NCBI GenBank assembly: GCA_018711625.1
Contig: DVID01000021.1
Span: 1-37,430 of the forward strand
Direction: 5' to 3'
Length of the DNA: 37,430 nt
Source: Candidatus Limicola stercorigallinarum
GTDB lineage: Bacteria > Actinomycetota > Coriobacteriia > Coriobacteriales > Coriobacteriaceae
Made by a program: the position numbers and the translations under genes
Shown: piece by piece, positions 33,114-37,430 of the stretch
Position numbering within the stretch: the stretch's first letter is position 1
Layout of the letters: each line of letters opens with the position of its first letter
The notes under the pieces: generated by a model
What the model was told of the DNA's origin: nothing
What the model saw: the letters and a program-made list of their open reading frames with translations, nothing else
Databases searched by the model: none

Positions 33114-34104
33114 GCCCACTCCTTTCGCGCATTTTTCCTGCCCGCTTGGCCTCATGGGCCTCCTCGTAGGCATCGTACGCCTCAACAATTCTGCCCACCA
33201 GCGCATGGCGTACCACGTCGGTGCGGTCGAGGTGAATAAAGCTCACGTCGTCAACGCCATGAAGTATTTCCTCGATATCAGTTAGGCCACCACGACGCCC
33301 CAGGAGGTCGCGCTGGGTGGTGTCGCCCGTGATAATGAACTTCGAATTAAACCCAAGGCGGGTAAGGAACATCTTCATCTGCTCAGGCGTGGTGTTTTGC
33401 GCCTCATCGAGTACCACAAACGCATCGTTAAGGGTGCGGCCGCGCATGTAGGCCAGAGGTGCAATCTCGATCACACCCTGCTCCACAAGCTCTGCCCCGC
33501 GCTCCATATCGGTAAGGTCGAAGAGCGCATCGAAAAGCGGCCGCACATAGGGATCGATTTTCTCCTGCAGCGTACCCGGCAAAAAGCCCAAGTTCTCACC
33601 TGCTTCAACCACGGGGCGCGTGAGCACGATACGGCCCACCTCGTGGCGCTTGAGCGCAGCAACCGCCATCGCCATAGCAAGATAGGTTTTACCGGTGCCA
33701 GCGGGACCCATGCAAAACGTCACGGTGTTAGCACGAATCGCGTCGATATAACGCTTTTGGCCGACGGTTTTGGGGCGGATGGCGCGGCCGCGATACGTGA
33801 GAAGAATATCGTCGCGGAAGCTGGAAAGATCCGCGGAAGACTCCTGAAGCGACCGCAAAGCACGAATGGCATCTTCGGCACTCACGGTGCTACCAGCGCG
33901 CGCCTCTTGTATGAGATGGGTAAAGAGCCGCGTGAGCATCTCAACTTCATGCGTGGTACCCGTGAGCGTGATGGTATCGCCTCGCACCACCACGTCGCCC
34001 GACCCCGCACCTTCAAGAGCACGAAGAACCGCGTCACCCGCACCAAAGATGCGCGTGGCATCGATGTCCTCCGGAATACTCAATCTCACTTTGGCACGAT
34101 CCAC
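33094..34104 (-). CDS. phoH: PhoH family ATPase
   Basis: The 336-residue protein is a PhoH-like P-loop ATPase. Walker A is GPAGTGKTYLAMAMAV, Walker B is FVVLDEAQNTTPEQMKMFLTRLG, and the downstream SKFIITGDTTQRDL matches the sensor of helicase-like ATPases. A KH-like N-terminal region precedes it. The usual context with ybeY suggests a role in RNA metabolism, with possible RNA helicase activity, but the substrate is unproven. The start is GTG 34104 with GGGGG 7 nt upstream, and it overlaps the mtaB stop by one base. Confidence 0.94.
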   Translation of the reverse strand: MDRAKVRLSIPEDIDATRIFGAGDAVLRALEGAGSGDVVVRGDTITLTGTTHEVEMLTRLFTHLIQEARAGSTVSAEDAIRALRSLQESSADLSSFRDDILLTYRGRAIRPKTVGQKRYIDAIRANTVTFCMGPAGTGKTYLAMAMAVAALKRHEVGRIVLTRPVVEAGENLGFLPGTLQEKIDPYVRPLFDALFDLTDMERGAELVEQGVIEIAPLAYMRGRTLNDAFVVLDEAQNTTPEQMKMFLTRLGFNSKFIITGDTTQRDLLGRRGGLTDIEEILHGVDDVSFIHLDRTDVVRHALVGRIVEAYDAYEEAHEAKRAGKMRERSGHGRTHQ

Positions 34105-35426
34105 TACGCTTCCCCCTCTCCCGTGTGACCATGCGCCTCGCGCCATGCATCATCCACTACCGAGCATGTAAGAGCACCCGACGCATCGATACCCGTGATG
34201 CGTGCCGAAACCAGGCGAGAGGGTCCGTCCTCAGAGGCGTCCGCCACGTATGCACGATGGAACGAGCCCGTGGTGCCCCAGCGGCCCTGTTCGAGCACCA
34301 CCCGCTCAACAGTTCCCACACGAGCCTCAGCGTCGGCGTGAGCAAGCGTATCGGCAAGGTCGCGCATGCGGCGCGAACGTTCCGCCATAACCTCAGGAGC
34401 CACTTGGTTGGGAGCAACGGCTGCCGGCGTGCCCGGTCGCGCACTATAGCGAAACACATGCATGCGGGAAAATCCTACCGTTTGAGCAAGCGCAAGCGAC
34501 TCCTCAAACTCTTCTTCAGTCTCGCCCGGGAAGCCCACAATAACATCGCAGGAGAGTGCGACCGTAGGAAGGGCTGCACGGATGCGCTCACACAGCGCGC
34601 AGAAGTCCTCTGCGGTATAGGGCCTGCCCATGCGCTCAAGCACAGAGGTCGAACCAGACTGAACCGGCAGGTGCAAAAACGGGGCCACGCGCCCGTGCGA
34701 ACGAGCCATGGCGTCAATGAGCCGGTCGCTCACATCCATGGGCTCAAGGGACGAGAGACGCACCTGAGGGATGCTTGTTTCTGCAAGAATGGTATCGAGC
34801 AGCTCGTCAATCTCCACATGAGTGTCTCCCCGGCCCTCGCCATCATAGGCACCCAGGTTCACCCCGGTGAGAACCACCTCGGGTATGCCAGCCTCAGCCG
34901 CTGCACGCACCTGGGCAAGCACAGAATCAACCGGTACCGACCGCTCGGGGCCACGCGCTTTCCACACAATGCAGTAGGTGCAACGGTTATTGCAACCATC
35001 CTGGATCTTCACGCCCAGGCGCGCGCGCCCCAGAAGCGCATCCATGTCAAGCGCAGATGTGTCCTGGGTGTCAGGCTCGTCGTGGTAACCCAGTGCCTCT
35101 GCCGCACGAGCAACCACCGAAACCTTAGAAGGCTCAACGATCACGCGGTCAGACAGGCTCGTAAGCATCTCGGGATGCAAGTTGACCGCGCAGCCCGTGG
35201 CAAGTACCAAGGGGTTGCGCGAACGCGCGAGAGCATGACGAACCGCCTTGCGGGTTTTAGCCTCCGCCTCCCCGGTCACAGCGCAGGTGTTGATAACAAT
35301 CAGCTCAGCCTCGTCGGGGTCTACCAAGGTAAACCCCTCACGGGCAAACTCAAGCGTAATGCGATCAGACTCGACGCGATTAACGCGACATCCGAGGTTG
35401 ATAACGGAAACAAATGGATTTGCCAC
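34104..35426 (-). CDS. mtaB: tRNA (N6-threonylcarbamoyladenosine-C2)-methylthiotransferase MtaB
   Basis: MtaB converts t6A37 to ms2t6A37 in tRNAs that read ANN codons. The 440-residue protein has cluster cysteines Cys13 (LGCRVN), Cys48 (NTCAVT) and Cys79 (TGC). The radical-SAM motif CNNRCTYC has Cys145, Cys149 and Cys152, followed by IVWKARGPERS. The LGCRVNRVES and QDGCNNRCTYCI forms indicate MtaB rather than MiaB or RimO. A TRAM-like tail is present. The start is GTG 35426, with AGGCGG 4 nt upstream. The gene is 8 bp after dnaJ, a conserved association. Confidence 0.93.
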   Translation of the reverse strand: MANPFVSVINLGCRVNRVESDRITLEFAREGFTLVDPDEAELIVINTCAVTGEAEAKTRKAVRHALARSRNPLVLATGCAVNLHPEMLTSLSDRVIVEPSKVSVVARAAEALGYHDEPDTQDTSALDMDALLGRARLGVKIQDGCNNRCTYCIVWKARGPERSVPVDSVLAQVRAAAEAGIPEVVLTGVNLGAYDGEGRGDTHVEIDELLDTILAETSIPQVRLSSLEPMDVSDRLIDAMARSHGRVAPFLHLPVQSGSTSVLERMGRPYTAEDFCALCERIRAALPTVALSCDVIVGFPGETEEEFEESLALAQTVGFSRMHVFRYSARPGTPAAVAPNQVAPEVMAERSRRMRDLADTLAHADAEARVGTVERVVLEQGRWGTTGSFHRAYVADASEDGPSRLVSARITGIDASGALTCSVVDDAWREAHGHTGEGEA

Positions 35427-35434
35427 GGCGCCGC

Positions 35435-36580
35435 CTAATCGAGCATGTCGTCAATGGCGTCGCGAATGCGCTCGCCCACCGACTTACGTTGAGATGTATA
35501 CGATTCTCCAAGCACATCGGCAAGGTGCTCCAGTGCCTCACGCGCCTCGCGCGAAAGCTCGGTGGGAACCTTAACACGCACCTGAGCAACGGCGCGACCG
35601 CGGATGCCGGTCGATGCGGAAGGCATACCCATGCTATCGACCTCAACGGTGTCGCCATACTGGGTACCAGCGGGAATGGTGAACGTAATGGTCTCGTCGG
35701 GCATGATGCCAGGCACTGCGACGGTGCAACCCAGCGCCGCCTGCACCATGGAGACCTCAACCTGGCAATAGAGGTCGTCCCCCGAGCGGTTAAAACGCTC
35801 GTGCGGGGCAACCTGGATGTTGACGATAAGGTCACCCGCCGCTGCTCCGCGCCAACCAGCTTCACCATAGCCACGCACACGCAGCTGACGACCCGAGGCG
35901 ATGCCAGCGGGAATCTCAATGTCAATGCGCTCATGATTGGGCGTGCGACCCTGACCGCCACACATCTCGCACGGCGTATCGATAATGGTGCCTTCGCCCT
36001 CACAATCGGGGCAGGGAGAAGAAGACTGCACCTGGCCAAAGATGGAGCGCTGAACCGTGGTGACAAAACCGGTGCCGTGACAACGCGGGCACTGCTTCTC
36101 ATGCGCACCTTCGGGCATACCAGTGCCATGGCAATCCTCGCAGGGAGCCAAGCGGTCATAGCTGATGGTTTTAGTGCAGCCGAGCGCCGCCTCTTCGAGC
36201 GTGATCGTCATGGAGATGGACATGTCGCGACCCTGGCGACGACGTGCACGACCGCGTGACGAGCCTCCCATGCCACCGCCAAAGAAGGACGAGAAGATGT
36301 CGTCCAGTCCCGACCCACCAAAGATGTCGCTAAAGTCAACGTAACCCGACCCCATGGGGCCATCGGCGGTACCAAAGCGGTCGTAGTTGGCGCGTTTCTG
36401 CTCATCAGAAAGAACCGAATACGCCTCGTTCAGCTCTTTAAACTTGGATTCGGCCTCGGGGTCGTCGGAAACGTCCGGATGCACCTTTCGGGCTTTCTTC
36501 AAAAATGCACGCTTGATGGTACGCTGGTCGGCATCGCGATCGACACCGAGGATTTCGTAATAATCCTTACCTTCCGACAC
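35435..36580 (-). CDS. dnaJ: Chaperone DnaJ
   Basis: DnaJ stimulates the ATPase of DnaK and delivers unfolded proteins. The 381-residue protein is a complete type I DnaJ. The J domain has HPD at residues 34-36, followed by a short Gly/Phe region (IFGGSGLDDIFSSFFGGG). Four zinc repeats follow: CEDCHGTG, CPRCHGTG, CPDCEGEG and CEMCGGQG. Both C-terminal substrate-binding domains are present. The start is GTG 36580, with GAAGG 7 nt upstream; the longer frame to 36658 is not supported. No dnaK or grpE is nearby, and no HrcA or HspR site is visible. Confidence 0.97.
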   Translation of the reverse strand: MSEGKDYYEILGVDRDADQRTIKRAFLKKARKVHPDVSDDPEAESKFKELNEAYSVLSDEQKRANYDRFGTADGPMGSGYVDFSDIFGGSGLDDIFSSFFGGGMGGSSRGRARRRQGRDMSISMTITLEEAALGCTKTISYDRLAPCEDCHGTGMPEGAHEKQCPRCHGTGFVTTVQRSIFGQVQSSSPCPDCEGEGTIIDTPCEMCGGQGRTPNHERIDIEIPAGIASGRQLRVRGYGEAGWRGAAAGDLIVNIQVAPHERFNRSGDDLYCQVEVSMVQAALGCTVAVPGIMPDETITFTIPAGTQYGDTVEVDSMGMPSASTGIRGRAVAQVRVKVPTELSREAREALEHLADVLGESYTSQRKSVGERIRDAIDDMLD

Positions 36581-36630
36581 GTTGAGACCTTCCCCTACGA
36601 ATATCGACAACAGAACACATGAAGTAACTA

Positions 36631-36655
36631 CCAGACGAGATGTACCCTCGCCTGG
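36631..36655 (-). other. Hairpin between the two dnaJ genes
   Basis: On the minus strand CCAGGCGAG and CTCGTCTGG form a 9-bp stem (one G-U pair) with a 7-nt loop. No U-tract follows. It lies 50 bp upstream of dnaJ and could be a weak terminator, a processing site or a leader structure. Confidence 0.4.
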
Positions 36656-36697
36656 CAAACGCTAGTCACCGCGCGGCATCCCTACACGGCAACGTTG

Positions 36698-37430
36698 CTA
36701 AAAGAAAAACATGGGCCGATAGAACATGCCCATAGAGCAGCTCGCAAACCACACGGCGATCAGCGCGTAGAAAAGCGCGTTGCCGCATCCCGTAACAAAG
36801 CGCTGGGCACCGCGACGCCACCACAGTGAGGTGCGATGCAGCACGTCATCACGAAGCACCTGGAAAAGGCCCACCGCGAAAGGAACAAGGCAGATCAGTG
36901 CAAAAAGCGAGAACACGCCAGAGACGAGCGAGAGCACCAAGAACGGAACGACGAAGCCCATGATGTAAAAACCCTGGTACGCAGGTCCCTCAAGGCGCTC
37001 GGCTGCAACATGGGCGCGGCCCACCAAATCACCCGAGCGCGCACCATTGGTGCCGGCATGGCCCATACCCGCCACGCGCACGGTCTCACCGTCGTGTACG
37101 CCCGCAGGAAACTCAACCACAGCCTCGGCATACACCTGACGCCTACCAGAACCGCCGCACTCAGGGCACGGATCGGCCACCACCTTGCCGCTGCCGTTGC
37201 ATTCGGGGCAGACCATCTGGAAGAGGCCGCCGCCAAACAAAAACGACATGTCGACCCCGATGGTACCCGTGCCGCCACAGCTGGGACAGGTGTGAGAGTG
37301 CTCGGACGACACTGACCCTGAGCCGCCACAGTGGCCGCACGGCTCATAGCGGCGATACTTGATGCCCTTGCGAACGCCCTTCTTCACCTCGTCGGCCGTG
37401 AGCTCAACGTCCACAACAACGTCCGAGCCC
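36698..37430 (-). CDS. DnaJ-like protein with C-terminal membrane helices (partial)
   Basis: The frame is open to the window edge, so the N-terminus (presumably the J domain) is missing. About 243 residues are seen. They hold a DnaJ zinc-finger region with CGHCGGSG, CPSCGGTG, CPECNGSG and CPECGGSG (about residues 26-90 from the first in-window Val/Met), preceded by ELTADEVKKGVRK and followed by one substrate-binding lobe (VEFPAGVHDGETVRVAGMGHAG). After RLEGPAYQGFY the second lobe of DnaJ is absent. Instead there are two hydrophobic helices (about 149-187) and another at 210-229, ending GMFYRPMFFF. It would therefore anchor the chaperone in the membrane. The gene lies 117 bp upstream of dnaJ on the same strand. 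Confidence 0.8.
   Translation of the reverse strand, partial: GSDVVVDVELTADEVKKGVRKGIKYRRYEPCGHCGGSGSVSSEHSHTCPSCGGTGTIGVDMSFLFGGGLFQMVCPECNGSGKVVADPCPECGGSGRRQVYAEAVVEFPAGVHDGETVRVAGMGHAGTNGARSGDLVGRAHVAAERLEGPAYQGFYIMGFVVPFLVLSLVSGVFSLFALICLVPFAVGLFQVLRDDVLHRTSLWWRRGAQRFVTGCGNALFYALIAVWFASCSMGMFYRPMFFF

Noticed and set aside
34125-35438. 437-codon plus-strand open frame
   Set aside because: Antisense shadow of mtaB with no recognisable motif or ribosome site.
1-37430. CRISPR arrays, tRNA or rRNA genes, insertion sequences and phage attachment sites
   Set aside because: No regularly spaced direct repeats, cloverleaf-type sequence, transposase or integrase frames were seen on reading both strands, though short tRNAs could be missed by eye.

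Overview
The window is chromosomal and comes from a bacterium whose gene content points to a non-sporulating actinobacterium of the class Coriobacteriia (Atopobium/Olsenella/Collinsella-like). The evidence is a RodZ-like protein with a Gly/Arg-rich linker, Gram-positive-type LexA boxes, paired DnaJ proteins, SpoVS, RNase J plus RNase Y, and a moderate-to-high G+C with strongly biased third codon positions. The genus cannot be fixed from the sequence alone. Almost all genes lie on the minus strand. There are no rRNA or tRNA genes, insertion sequences, phage genes or CRISPR arrays that I can see.

Layout. (1) 1-4540: the end of a secreted NlpC/P60-type hydrolase with a strong terminator, a DUF1836 regulator, a DegV lipid-binding protein, thioredoxin reductase, and a divergent MGDG-synthase-like glycolipid glycosyltransferase. 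(2) 4565-7403, minus strand: a purine permease, dUTPase, NrdR and a membrane-anchored LysM protein, so nucleotide supply sits beside DNA-damage functions. (3) 7471-8906: a compact SOS control region with three LexA boxes spaced exactly 28 bp apart, between the LysM gene and lexA. lexA overlaps a DUF1624 membrane-protein gene. (4) 8911-18412, minus strand: pgsA-cinA-recA-recX-rny-(GHKL ATPase)-spoVS-miaB-miaA-hflX, read from high to low coordinates. This order closely resembles the Bacillus cinA-recA-rny-ymdB-spoVS-miaB block, but a histidine-kinase-type ATPase sits where ymdB would be. recA has its own LexA box inside its promoter. (5) 18409-26702, minus strand: RNase J, FtsK, RodZ-like, YajQ, RimO and PgsA in a tightly packed, often overlapping run. 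(6) 26703-27413: a gene-poor stretch with a palindrome, a frameshifted remnant carrying a WWLRSP motif, and the pnp terminator. (7) 27414-30071: pnp and rpsO, each with its own terminator and possible structured leader. (8) 30260-37430, minus strand: a long run consisting of a DnaJ-like protein with a membrane tail, dnaJ, mtaB, phoH, ybeY, dgkA, era and recO.

Functionally the window is a housekeeping block for RNA turnover and modification (rny, rnj, pnp, ybeY, miaA, miaB, rimO, mtaB, hflX, era) joined to recombination and SOS response (lexA, recA, recX, recO), cell division and envelope (ftsK, RodZ-like, pgsA, dgkA, LysM protein) and chaperones. The parts most worth a second look are the phased LexA array with its SOS-controlled LysM gene, the ATPase embedded between rny and spoVS, and the DnaJ-like protein whose C-terminal half is replaced by membrane helices. 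I found no clear evidence of an entirely new multi-gene system.
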